NCBI RefSeq assembly: GCF_000719475.1
Contig: NZ_JOGO01000001.1
Location: 103,240-167,239, forward strand
DNA length: 64,000 bases
Origin: Streptomyces sp. NRRL F-5630
Lineage (GTDB): Bacteria > Actinomycetota > Actinomycetes > Streptomycetales > Streptomycetaceae
Direction: 5' to 3'
In this document: in pieces, positions 1-8,016 of the stretch
Position numbering within the stretch: position 1 is the stretch's first letter
Layout: each line of letters opens with the position of its first letter
Position numbers and translations under genes: made by a program
The notes under the pieces: generated by a model
What the model was told of the DNA's origin: nothing
Database searches by the model: none
Seen by the model: the letters and a program-made list of their open reading frames with translations, nothing else

Positions 1-1803
1 GAGTGCCTGCCTGACCACCTCGCTCTGTGCCACCGGGGAGGGCACGATGTAGCCGTTGGTGCGCCCCGCGTGCACCATGGCCGTGCCCCGGACCACCGCG
101 CGCACCCGGTCGCCGTCGGCCAGGGCCCGCGCCAGCGGCTTCAGCACCAGCACGCCCACCGCTTCGGCCGGAACGAAGCCGTCGCCGCCCTCGCCGAAGC
201 TGCGGCAGCGCCGGGAGCTGGACGTCAGGGACATGAGCCGCTGCTGGATGAACTTGTTCGGGTGCAGGGAGAGGTTGACGGCACCGGCGAGCGCGATCTC
301 GCAGTCCCCGGCGCGCAGGGCGCGCACCGCCAGGTGCAGGGCGGCCAGCGACGAGGAGCACATGGTGTCCACGGCGAGGCTGGGGCCGTGCAGGTCGAGG
401 GCGTACGAGACCCGGTTGGCGTTGTTGCCGAGCGCGCCGCCGCTGTAGGCGGGGCGTCCGCGCAGGGTCTGCTCCACGCCGAAGAAGGCGTAGTCGGCGT
501 ACATGGCGCCCGCGTAGACGCCGACGCGGGACCGGTGCCGTTCACGCAACCGCTGCCGGGGATGGGCCGCGTTCTCCAGGGCGGCCCAGGCCGTCTCCAG
601 GAAGAGGCGTTCGTGGGGGTCCATGAGGGCGGCGTCCCGGGGGGTGATGCCGAACAGGAGCGGGTCGAAGCGATCGACGCCGTCGAGGAAGCCTCCGATC
701 ATGTCGCCCTGGGGCCAGCCGGGCCGGTGCCGCTCCGCGGGCAGCGCGGTCACGCAGTCGGTGCCGGATTCGAGGTTGGCCCAGAACGCCTCCAGGTCCG
801 GGGCCTGCGGGTAGCGGCCGGCGACACCGATGACGGCTATCGCCCCGTCGTTCTCCCCGACGGGAGCGGAGGCGGAGGCCGGTGCGGCGGCGGAGGGTGT
901 GGGGGCCGGTGCGGGCGGTACGGGTACGGCGGCCAGGGCGGCGGACCGTGCGGGGGCCGGTGTGCGGCGCGGGGCGGCTCCGTGGCCGCGTACCGCGTCT
1001 TCGGCGACGTGGGCCATGTCGCCGTGCTCGAAGAACAGGGTCCGGCTGCCGACTCCCCAGTCCTCGGCGAGCAGCCGGTTGAGTTCGCCGATCTGGAGCG
1101 AGGTGAGTCCGTACTCCACGAAGGGTGTGTGGGCGTCGAGTTCGTCCCGGGGTATCCCGGACACCTCCGCGTAGCGGTCCAGCAGGACGGTCTCCAGTGC
1201 CGCCACCTCCCGTGCCACATCCGGCGACGCCTCCGGTGTCGCGTCCGGCGCGGTGTCGGCGGCCGGTGCCGCCACCGGCGGCGGGGGCGCTTCGACGGGG
1301 GCGAAGGGGTACACCGGCAGCGCGACGCGGGCGCGCGGGGTGCGCCAGTACGTCTCCCAGGGCAGGTCGGCGCCCTCGGCCCACCACCGGGCGGCCTCGG
1401 CGGCGGTGGCGGGCGCGGGTCCGGGCCTCCCGGCACGGGAGGCCCGCCCGGTGTGGACGGCGGGCGCGGGGCTGCCCGTGAGGAAGGCGCCGAGCGCGGC
1501 GACGACACCGGTGAGGTCCGGCGCGACGACGGCCAGCCGGTGCGCCATGGGCACCCTGCCGGTCTGGGTGGTCCAGGCGACGTCCTCGATGGCGGGTGCC
1601 CGGCCCTCGCGCAGCAGTACCGCGAGCCGGTCGCGCAGTGCGCGGGCGGCACGGGCGAGCCGGTCGGGGTCCCCCGCCGACACGAGGACGACGCACGGCT
1701 CGGACGGTCCCGTCCGCGCGCCGGCGGCCGGTGTGGCCGCAGACGGGGCGGACGGGCCGTCGGCGGGCCCGGTGTCGAGGGCGCTGCGCTCCACAGGGTT
1801 CAT
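1..1803 (-). CDS. trans-AT polyketide synthase, N-terminal part (post-KS linker, ACP, KS), cut by window edge
   Basis: The frame is open from an ATG at 1803 to base 1, so at least 601 residues are present and the C-terminus is missing. Residues ~25-200 match the region that normally follows a ketosynthase in trans-AT PKSs and end in the YWRTPRARVALPVYPF-like linker. An ACP follows (modification Ser near residue 232, in YGLTSLQ), then an Ala/Pro-rich linker and a ketosynthase from residue ~322 (IAVIGVAGRYP). Its active Cys is in DTMCSSSL near residue 481; the two catalytic His motifs lie outside the window. There is no KS in front of the post-KS region: the missing KS is the C-terminal domain of the hybrid at 8017-15189. 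No AT domain is seen, consistent with supply in trans by 1940-4219. A GGAG lies about 9 bases before the start. Confidence 0.85.
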   Translation of the reverse strand, partial: MNPVERSALDTGPADGPSAPSAATPAAGARTGPSEPCVVLVSAGDPDRLARAARALRDRLAVLLREGRAPAIEDVAWTTQTGRVPMAHRLAVVAPDLTGVVAALGAFLTGSPAPAVHTGRASRAGRPGPAPATAAEAARWWAEGADLPWETYWRTPRARVALPVYPFAPVEAPPPPVAAPAADTAPDATPEASPDVAREVAALETVLLDRYAEVSGIPRDELDAHTPFVEYGLTSLQIGELNRLLAEDWGVGSRTLFFEHGDMAHVAEDAVRGHGAAPRRTPAPARSAALAAVPVPPAPAPTPSAAAPASASAPVGENDGAIAVIGVAGRYPQAPDLEAFWANLESGTDCVTALPAERHRPGWPQGDMIGGFLDGVDRFDPLLFGITPRDAALMDPHERLFLETAWAALENAAHPRQRLRERHRSRVGVYAGAMYADYAFFGVEQTLRGRPAYSGGALGNNANRVSYALDLHGPSLAVDTMCSSSLAALHLAVRALRAGDCEIALAGAVNLSLHPNKFIQQRLMSLTSSSRRCRSFGEGGDGFVPAEAVGVLVLKPLARALADGDRVRAVVRGTAMVHAGRTNGYIVPSPVAQSEVVRQAL

Positions 1804-1939
1804 GCCGTCTCACTCCAGGGGTCTCGGCCTCGGCTCGCTCCGGAGCCGTCCGGGCGCGGCACCTGCCCCGGCATCCCGGGGGCGGTACGCCGCTGTCCGT
1901 CGCGGACCGTTCCGGCGATTGCTGGGTGTGTCCGCTGAT

Positions 1940-4219
1940 TCATGGGCGCCCGTCAGCGGGTACGGGGGCCCTCGCGGTCAGCAGTTCCGCTGCGTTCGTC
2001 AGGAGGTGCGCCGCGAGGGCGCCCGGGGTGCGGGCGGTCCACGCGGCCAGGGCGGTACCGGCCGCCGCCCTGTTGAAGCAGATCGCTTCCGGGTCGCACC
2101 GGAGCTGGTGGTCCACAGGCCGCAGCGGTTCGCCCGCCGGGGTGCGGCGCGCGGTCTCCCGTACGTACCAGCGGAAGACGTCGGCCGTGAGCGGGCGGTC
2201 GTCGGCCCGGGAGCCCGGTGGCGGCGGGGCGGGCCCGCCCAGGAGGTGTTCCTCGATGTGCCGGCGCCGGGGTGCGGGGATGTCGGCGAAGTAGCGGTGC
2301 TCGCACAGCAGCCGGTGCAGCAGGCCGGACCGGGCGGGGAACAGCGTGCCCCGGCGCACGACCCGCCCGGGGACGCCGAGGGCCGCGTGCCGTTCGGTGG
2401 GCGCCCAGGTGACGTCGTCCTCACCGGCCCGCGCGAGGGTGTCCTTGAGGGAGGGGGCGAGCCGCGCCTCGGGGGCGCAGGCGGTGAGCGAGGTGGACAC
2501 GAGGAAGGCGGCGCCGAGCGCGAAGGCGGTGGCGGCCTGCTCGGGGGTGCCGACGACTCCGCACAGGCCCACGTGCACGGGCTCCGTCCCGGGGGCGCGG
2601 GCGGCGAGCGCGGCGACGGCGGGGAGCAACTGGTAGGCGTCGGCGCCGTCCTCGTGCCATCCGCCCGGGTCCTGGACGGCGAGGTCGGAGGCGACGGGCA
2701 GTTCGCGGGCGGCGTCGGCCTCGTCCTCCGTCAGCGCCCCGGTGCGGACGAGTCCGGCGAGCAGCGAGGGGGCGGGCGGGCGCAGGAAGGCGGCGGCCTG
2801 CCCGGGTCCGGTGACGCGGGCGAGGACGTGCCGGACGGCGACGGGGGTACCGGCGGGGCCGCGGTGGGCGCCGGTGAAACGGAAGCGGACGAGTGCCGCG
2901 TCAGGTCCGTGCGGGTGGTCGGCCTCGACGTGCCGTACGTCGTGGGCGAGCAGCGCGGTGACCCGCGTGTCCGCCTCCGGTCCGGGGCGCAGTCCGCTCC
3001 CCCAGCCGCTCCGGGCCGCCTCACCGAGGGAGGCGGGGTCCGGGGCGCCGGGGGACGGGTCGGTGAAGGCCATGAGCCCGGCCGCGCGGGCGGCCCGGCA
3101 GACCTCGTCGCCCGCCGCCCCGTCACCGGTCCCGGACACGACCCAGGCGGAGTCGGTCGCGTACCGCTCCCGGAACCGTGCCGCGCCGAGCCGTTCCCTG
3201 GTCACCCGGGGGCGGCGAGGCGCGCTCCGGGCCGTCGTCGCGCGGGTCCCTGGCTCCGGCGGGCCGCTCGCCGGCCGGGGCCCGGTGTCGTGGCCCTCCC
3301 GCGCCGCCGGGGGCGCTTCGGGGCGGGTGCCGGGCCGGGCGGGTCCTTCACCGGTGTCCGGGGTCGCGGGCGGGCCCGGGAGTTCGGCGCGGGCGGTCGC
3401 CCACAGCTTGGTGAGGACGCTCCCGGGGCCCAGCTCGACCAGCTCCGTGACGCCTTGTGCGACGAGGTGGGCCAGGCTGTCCCACCACCGCACCCCCTGG
3501 CACATGTGCTCGCGCAGCCGCAGCGCGATGCGGTCCGCCCGGTGGGGGCGGGCGGTGACATTGGAGAGGACGGGGACGCGCGGCTCGTGGAAGGTGACGG
3601 TGTCGAGGACGGCACCGAGTTCGTCGGCGGCCTCGGCCATGTAGCGGGAATGGGCGGCGACGCTGATGTGCAGCAGCACGCACTTGCCCGCGCCCTCCCG
3701 GCGGAGCACGGGCGCGAGGGCGCGCACGGAGTCCTCGGGGCCCGAGAGGACGGTCTGCCGGGGCGAGTTGTGGTTGGCCACGTCGATGTCGTCCGCCCCT
3801 TCGCGGCGCATCACCTCCCGCAGCCGTTCGACGCCGAGTCCGACGACCGCGAGCATCGCGCCGCCGCTCGCCCGGCCCATGATCTCGGCGCGGGCCACGA
3901 CGAGACGCAGCCCGGTCTCGAAGTCGAGGGCGCCGGAGGCGTAGAGGGCGGTGTACTCGCCGAGGCTGTGCCCGATCATGCAGTGGGGCTGCGGTTCACG
4001 GGCGGCGCGGTCGAGGTAGGTCAGCGCGCCGATGGTGTAGAGGACCGGCTGGAGTACCCGGGTGTCGCGCAACGCGGCCTGATCGGCGCAGAGTTCGCGT
4101 ACGGACCGGCCCAGTACGGCGTCCGCGCGCGCGAGCGTCGCGGAGTGGCGGTCGAAGAGCCCGGCCCCCATGTCCTTGCGCTGGGAGCCCTGGCCGGGGA
4201 AGGCCCAGACGACTGTCAT
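1940..4219 (-). CDS. trans-acting acyltransferase fused to a degenerate PfaD-type enoyl reductase
   Basis: This 759-residue didomain should load malonyl units onto ACPs of the AT-less PKS. The N-terminal ~300 residues are a FabD-like AT: FPGQGSQ, nucleophile Ser85 in GHSLGEYT, substrate loop DVANHNSPRQTVLSG and catalytic His190 in AAHSRY. After a ~45-residue Pro-rich linker, residues ~345-700 resemble the FMN enoyl reductase PfaD/PksE. The SGGHTD, GSINQ and DMFEMG motifs of active members are replaced by PGGWHEDG, STSLTAC and ERHAALG, so this half may be non-catalytic. AT-ER fusions are known in trans-AT pathways such as leinamycin. The ATG at 4219 starts just downstream of the hydratase gene on the same strand. 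The fusion is clear; loss of reductase activity is inferred. Confidence 0.88.
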   Translation of the reverse strand: MTVVWAFPGQGSQRKDMGAGLFDRHSATLARADAVLGRSVRELCADQAALRDTRVLQPVLYTIGALTYLDRAAREPQPHCMIGHSLGEYTALYASGALDFETGLRLVVARAEIMGRASGGAMLAVVGLGVERLREVMRREGADDIDVANHNSPRQTVLSGPEDSVRALAPVLRREGAGKCVLLHISVAAHSRYMAEAADELGAVLDTVTFHEPRVPVLSNVTARPHRADRIALRLREHMCQGVRWWDSLAHLVAQGVTELVELGPGSVLTKLWATARAELPGPPATPDTGEGPARPGTRPEAPPAAREGHDTGPRPASGPPEPGTRATTARSAPRRPRVTRERLGAARFRERYATDSAWVVSGTGDGAAGDEVCRAARAAGLMAFTDPSPGAPDPASLGEAARSGWGSGLRPGPEADTRVTALLAHDVRHVEADHPHGPDAALVRFRFTGAHRGPAGTPVAVRHVLARVTGPGQAAAFLRPPAPSLLAGLVRTGALTEDEADAARELPVASDLAVQDPGGWHEDGADAYQLLPAVAALAARAPGTEPVHVGLCGVVGTPEQAATAFALGAAFLVSTSLTACAPEARLAPSLKDTLARAGEDDVTWAPTERHAALGVPGRVVRRGTLFPARSGLLHRLLCEHRYFADIPAPRRRHIEEHLLGGPAPPPPGSRADDRPLTADVFRWYVRETARRTPAGEPLRPVDHQLRCDPEAICFNRAAAGTALAAWTARTPGALAAHLLTNAAELLTARAPVPADGRP

Positions 4220-4265
4220 CGGCGGTCTCCCGCGTGCTCCGTCCGGCGGGGCGCGGGCCCGGCGC

Positions 4266-5054
4266 TCATCGCTCCCACGGGTAGCGCCCTTCGGCGGCGA
4301 ACCGTGCCATGCCCTCGTGGACGCCGCGCGCCGAGGCGAGCCGGGCGAACGCGTCGAGCGCGCGGCGTTCGGTCTCGGCGGTGACGGGATGGAGAGCGGA
4401 CAGGTAGCCCTTGGCCTCCCCGATCATGCGGGCGTCGATCTTGGCGAGCCGGGACAGCAGCCGACGGATCAACGGCTCGGCGTCGGGCGAGATCTCGTCG
4501 GCGAGTCCCCGGTCCGCCGCCTCCCGTGCGGTGAGGGGCAGGGTGGTGAGTGTCATGGTGGCGGCGGTGCGGTGGCCGGTGCGGCGGACGAGGAAGGGGA
4601 GGACGCTGCACGGCAGCAGCCCCCACAGGGCCTCGGGGAGGCTGAACACGCCGCGTTCGGTGGTGTGGACGAGGTCGCAGGCGGCGGCGAGTCCCACCCC
4701 GCCGCCGGACACCCGCCCGTCCACGCAGGCGAGGGTCAGCCTCGGTACTTCGGTGAGGCGCCGCAGCAGCCCGAAGAACGCGGCCCCGTGGGGATCGGCC
4801 GCGTCCGCCCCCGGGGCGGCTCCCGGTCCGGTGGCGCCCGCCGCCTCGGCCATGTCCATCCCGTTGCAGAACACCCCTCCGGGCGCGTCGAGCACGACCA
4901 GCCGGCAGGAGCCGGACTCCTCCGCGGTGTCCAGGGCCTCGTGCAGGTCCGCGATCAGCGCGGAGCCGATGGTGTTGCCGCGTTCGGGCCGGCTCAGGGT
5001 GATCCGCAGGACGGTGGGGTCCTGGTACCGGACCCGGACGGTGCCGTGGCTCAT
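4266..5054 (-). CDS. enoyl-CoA hydratase/isomerase family protein of a beta-branching cassette
   Basis: A 262-residue crotonase-fold protein. The two oxyanion-hole segments are visible as APGGVFCNGMDM (residues ~55-70) and VDGRVSGGGVGLAAACDL (~120). It resembles the PksH-type ECH1 that dehydrates an HMG-like ACP intermediate; the later TTLPLTAREAADRGLADE segment matches the PksH region. Its stop and the preceding HMG-synthase-like gene are 7 bases apart, so the two are almost certainly co-transcribed. No ECH2 decarboxylase, donor ACP or decarboxylating KS of the usual cassette is in the window; they may lie to the left. The PksH-type assignment rests mainly on position next to the HMG synthase homologue. 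Confidence 0.85.
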   Translation of the reverse strand: MSHGTVRVRYQDPTVLRITLSRPERGNTIGSALIADLHEALDTAEESGSCRLVVLDAPGGVFCNGMDMAEAAGATGPGAAPGADAADPHGAAFFGLLRRLTEVPRLTLACVDGRVSGGGVGLAAACDLVHTTERGVFSLPEALWGLLPCSVLPFLVRRTGHRTAATMTLTTLPLTAREAADRGLADEISPDAEPLIRRLLSRLAKIDARMIGEAKGYLSALHPVTAETERRALDAFARLASARGVHEGMARFAAEGRYPWER

Positions 5055-5061
5055 CGGTCGG

Positions 5062-6294
5062 TCAGCTCCAGGAGTAGAGGCGGTGGAAGTTCTCGATGCG
5101 GTCGAGCCTCAGCAGCCCGGCCCCCTCGAACAGTTCGCCGTACAGGTCCGCGTACGGCTTGGTGTCCACGTCGAGGTCGCGTACGCCGAAGGCGCGGTCG
5201 CCGCCGAGTTCGGTGACGGCGTCGTACTCCCCCATCGTCAGCGCCCGCCGGGCGTCGAGCGCGGCACCGATCCCCATCCGGCCGACCGTGCGCGGGGCCT
5301 CCTCGCCGAGGATCCCGCTGAAGAACTCGGAGCCGCACCCGGAGCCGTAGGAGAACAGCCCGATCCGGCAGGGGGTACGGGGGTCACCGTGGTCGAGGAG
5401 GGAGCACAGGGCGAGGTAGAGCGAGGCGGAGAAGAGATTGCCGACGAGGGAGCCGTAGTGCAGGCTGGGCGCGACCCGGCGCTCGAAGTCCTCGGCCGCC
5501 TGGGCCGGACGCCATCCCTTCTGGCCGCGCAGCAGTTTGCGGTGCGCGCCCTTGACCATGCCGGCGAACGGCGTGTGCAGGACGAGGTGCGCGAAGCTGC
5601 TCACCACGTCGGCGCCGGCGACGCGTTCGCGGTAGGCGGCGAAGCTGCGCTCCAGGCACGTCATGTACGACAGCAGGGAGACGTCGGAGTCCACGTAGTC
5701 GAGGTCCGGACGGGGCCGCAGGGTGTCCATCACCTCGAAGGTGTGCAGGCCGCTGGCCCCGGGATCGATCTCCAGCACGCGCGGGTCGCGGCTGACGAGG
5801 AGGGCGACGGCGCCCGCGCCCTCCGAGGGCTCCCAGTAGGTGCCGCGCGCCGCCGCGCTCGGCGCGTCGGCCGCGATCACCAGCGCCTTCGCGTGCTCGA
5901 CGGGAGAGGACCCGATGATGCCGGCCGCGGTCTGGAGGGCGGCCGTGCCGCCGTAGCAGGCGTGTTTGACCTCGAAGGAGCGGCAGCGGGGGCTGAGGCC
6001 GAGATGGTGGTGGATGTACGTGGAGAGGGGTTTGCCGAGGTCGAGGCCCGACTCGGTGCCGACGACGAGGAGTTCGATGGCGTCGCGCTCCTCGGCGGTG
6101 AGCCGGTCGAGGAGGGGTTTCGCCGCGTTGACGGCGTTGGTGACCGCGTCCTCGCAGGGCAGGTTGACCGACTTCCGGCGCATCATGAGGTTGTCGAACC
6201 GGGACATGTCCAGGTCCCGGCCCCGGAAGAGCTCCGCCACGTCGAAACAGGCGCGCGCCACGTAGGCGTTGATCGCCTCGACGCCTACGGCCAT
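5062..6294 (-). CDS. HMG-CoA synthase-like beta-branching enzyme (PksG/LnmM type)
   Basis: A 410-residue thiolase-fold enzyme expected to add an acetyl unit from a donor ACP to a beta-keto polyketide on the assembly line, the first step of isoprenoid-like beta-branching. The family's catalytic triad is visible: Glu81 in VGTESGLD, Cys113 in KHACYGGTAAL and His240 in LVLHTPFAGMVK. The C-terminal half has the usual GLFSYGSGCGSEFF motif. The frame is open further upstream, but the family N-terminus (VGVEAINAYV) fixes the ATG at 6294. This is the first gene of a minus-strand unit running HCS, ECH, AT-ER, PKS, divergent from the phosphopantetheinyl transferase. A conserved element and a possible -10 lie upstream. 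Confidence 0.93.
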   Translation of the reverse strand: MAVGVEAINAYVARACFDVAELFRGRDLDMSRFDNLMMRRKSVNLPCEDAVTNAVNAAKPLLDRLTAEERDAIELLVVGTESGLDLGKPLSTYIHHHLGLSPRCRSFEVKHACYGGTAALQTAAGIIGSSPVEHAKALVIAADAPSAAARGTYWEPSEGAGAVALLVSRDPRVLEIDPGASGLHTFEVMDTLRPRPDLDYVDSDVSLLSYMTCLERSFAAYRERVAGADVVSSFAHLVLHTPFAGMVKGAHRKLLRGQKGWRPAQAAEDFERRVAPSLHYGSLVGNLFSASLYLALCSLLDHGDPRTPCRIGLFSYGSGCGSEFFSGILGEEAPRTVGRMGIGAALDARRALTMGEYDAVTELGGDRAFGVRDLDVDTKPYADLYGELFEGAGLLRLDRIENFHRLYSWS

Positions 6295-6342
6295 GGGTCG
6301 CTCCCGCGCTCGGGGGCCCGCCACCGGGCCCCGGCTCTCCTG

Positions 6343-6385
6343 GTTGTAACCGCCGGAGGCCTCGCGGATCTGCTCACTTTTGCAC
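6343..6385 (-). promoter_or_regulatory. putative promoter/operator of the HCS-ECH-AT-PKS unit
   Basis: Read on the minus strand, GTGCAAAAGTGAGCAG (6385-6370) is followed 23 bases later by TACAAC (6348-6343), about 50 bases before the HCS start. A near copy of the upstream block, with the same 23-base gap to TACCGT, lies before the globin gene (15703-15747). The repetition is seen directly; its function as a regulator site with a -10 box is inferred. Confidence 0.45.
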
Positions 6386-6468
6386 GGCGGGGCCGTTTGC
6401 CGGGCCGCAGGATCGGCCCTCGCCCCCGGAGGGACCGGCGGCGGCGCACCGCCAGCGAGGAGACCGCC

Positions 6469-7209
6469 GTGCACGAGGGGCCGCCGCCACCGTCCCGCCT
6501 CCCCCTGCACCACGCGGTGACCGGCACTCCCCTCGCGCGCGTCTGGTCCGCCGCCCCGGACGGCTACGGTGACGACGCGCTGCTCTCGGCGGAGGAGCGC
6601 CGCCGCTCCGCCGCCTTCCACCGCGAGCCCGACCGCCGCCTCCACCTCGCGGCCCGCACCCTGCTGCGGACCGCGCTCAGCCGCTGCGTGCCCGAAGTGC
6701 CCCCGGCGGTATGGCGTTTCACGACGGGGCCGTACGGCCGCCCCGAGCTGGCCGGGCCGCCTACGGTGCCCCGGCTGCGCTTCAGCGTGGCCCACGCCCC
6801 GGGCCGGGCCGTCTGCCTGGTCTGTCCTGATCTGGACTGCGGTATCGACGTGGAGACCCTCGGCCGCTCGGTGGACCCGCTGCGGGTGGCGCGCGCGATG
6901 TTCCATCCCCGGGAGGCCGCCCGGGTGCGGGACGCGCCGCCCGAAGAGCGCGGCGGCGTGTTCCTGCGCCACTGGACGCTGAAGGAGGCGTACGGCAAGG
7001 CGCGCGGCCTCGGCTTCCACCTGCCCCCGGACTCCTACGCCTTCTCGCCCGACGCGTCCGGCGGGCCCCGGCTCACGGCTGCCGACGACGACGGCTCGCT
7101 GTGGCAGTTCGCCCAGTGGCCGCTGGCGGACCGGCATCTCGTCGCGGTGGCGCTGCGGCGGGGCCACGGGCCGGACGTGACGGTGGTCCGGCACCCCGGC
7201 CCGCCGTGA
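6469..7209 (+). CDS. Sfp-type 4'-phosphopantetheinyl transferase
   Basis: A 246-residue protein that should convert apo carrier proteins to the holo form with CoA, serving the many ACP/PCP domains nearby. Family motifs are present in order: RFSVAHAPG, the Mg-binding CGIDVETLGR, and WTLKEAYGKARGLG near residue 170. The GTG at 6469 is chosen because GAGGAGA lies 6 bases before it and it matches the family N-terminus; the longer open frame upstream is antisense to the HCS gene. It is divergent from the HCS unit and convergent with the thioesterase, with 5 bases between stops. It could also serve the siderophore NRPS. Confidence 0.93.
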   Translation: MHEGPPPPSRLPLHHAVTGTPLARVWSAAPDGYGDDALLSAEERRRSAAFHREPDRRLHLAARTLLRTALSRCVPEVPPAVWRFTTGPYGRPELAGPPTVPRLRFSVAHAPGRAVCLVCPDLDCGIDVETLGRSVDPLRVARAMFHPREAARVRDAPPEERGGVFLRHWTLKEAYGKARGLGFHLPPDSYAFSPDASGGPRLTAADDDGSLWQFAQWPLADRHLVAVALRRGHGPDVTVVRHPGPP

Positions 7210-7214
7210 CCGGG

Positions 7215-7973
7215 TCAGGACACCGTTTCGCGGATGTCCTGGCCGAGGTCCTCGCGCAGGTCCGAGCGCAGCGGCTCGGGGAGCCCGGCGAGGTAGAAGT
7301 GGTCGCCCTCGTACACCCTCATACGGAACGGGCCGTCGCTGGTGGTGCGCCACAGTCCGAGTTCGATCGGGGTGACCTCCGGGTCCCGGTCGCCGGTGAA
7401 CCCGGAGAGCGGGCAGCGCAGACGCGGGCCGGGCAGCGGGCGGTAGTTCTCGTTGAGATGGAAGTCGGCGCGCAGCGCGGGCAGGAACATCCGCATGAGG
7501 TCGCGCTGGCGCAGCACCTCCTCGGGGGTGCCGCCCAGTTCGGCGACGACGCGGAGGAAGTCGTCGTCGGGGAGCTTCGCGAACGGTGGTCGCCGTGCCG
7601 CGAGGTGCGGGGGGCGTCGTCCCGAGACCAGCAGCCGGCGTGGCGCGCGCGCCGGGTCGTCCTGGAAGCGGCGGGCGACCTCGTAGGCGATGGCCGCGCC
7701 GGTGCTGTGACCGAACAGCGCGTAGGGCCGGTCCAGGTAGGGGGCGAGTCCGGCGCAGAGCGGGTCGAGCAGTTCCTCCATGGACCGGTGGGCGGGCTCG
7801 GCGACGCGGGTCTCGCGGCCGGGCAGGACGACGGGGCAGACCTCGATCTGCGGCAGCAGCAGCTCCCGCCAGGGCCGGAAGAAGCCGCCGCCTCCCCCGG
7901 CGTGGGCGAAGCAGAACAGACGCAGGGGTGCGGAGGTGGTGGCGTCGCCGCTCTTGAGCCAGGTACCGGTCAC
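7215..7973 (-). CDS. type II thioesterase (alpha/beta hydrolase)
   Basis: A 252-residue editing thioesterase expected to clear stalled or wrongly primed acyl groups from carrier proteins. It shows CFAHAGGGGGFFRPW near residue 21, nucleophile Ser90 in FGHSTGAAIAYE, and the C-terminal GDHFYL motif with the catalytic His. The GTG at 7973 is chosen over the upstream ATG at 8054 because GGAAGGA sits 6 bases before it and the longer start would run into the hybrid synthase gene. It lies 43 bases downstream of that gene on the same strand and is probably co-transcribed. Comparable to LnmN-like enzymes of trans-AT clusters. Confidence 0.92.
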   Translation of the reverse strand: MTGTWLKSGDATTSAPLRLFCFAHAGGGGGFFRPWRELLLPQIEVCPVVLPGRETRVAEPAHRSMEELLDPLCAGLAPYLDRPYALFGHSTGAAIAYEVARRFQDDPARAPRRLLVSGRRPPHLAARRPPFAKLPDDDFLRVVAELGGTPEEVLRQRDLMRMFLPALRADFHLNENYRPLPGPRLRCPLSGFTGDRDPEVTPIELGLWRTTSDGPFRMRVYEGDHFYLAGLPEPLRSDLREDLGQDIRETVS

Positions 7974-8016
7974 CGCTGTCCTTCCGTCGGGTCGGGTCCG
8001 GGCCGGGCGGGCCCGG

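Noticed and set aside
70..4384. Long plus-strand frames opposite the PKS and AT-ER genes
   Set aside because: The minus strand carries clear KS, ACP and AT motifs in register; the plus-strand translations are low-complexity.
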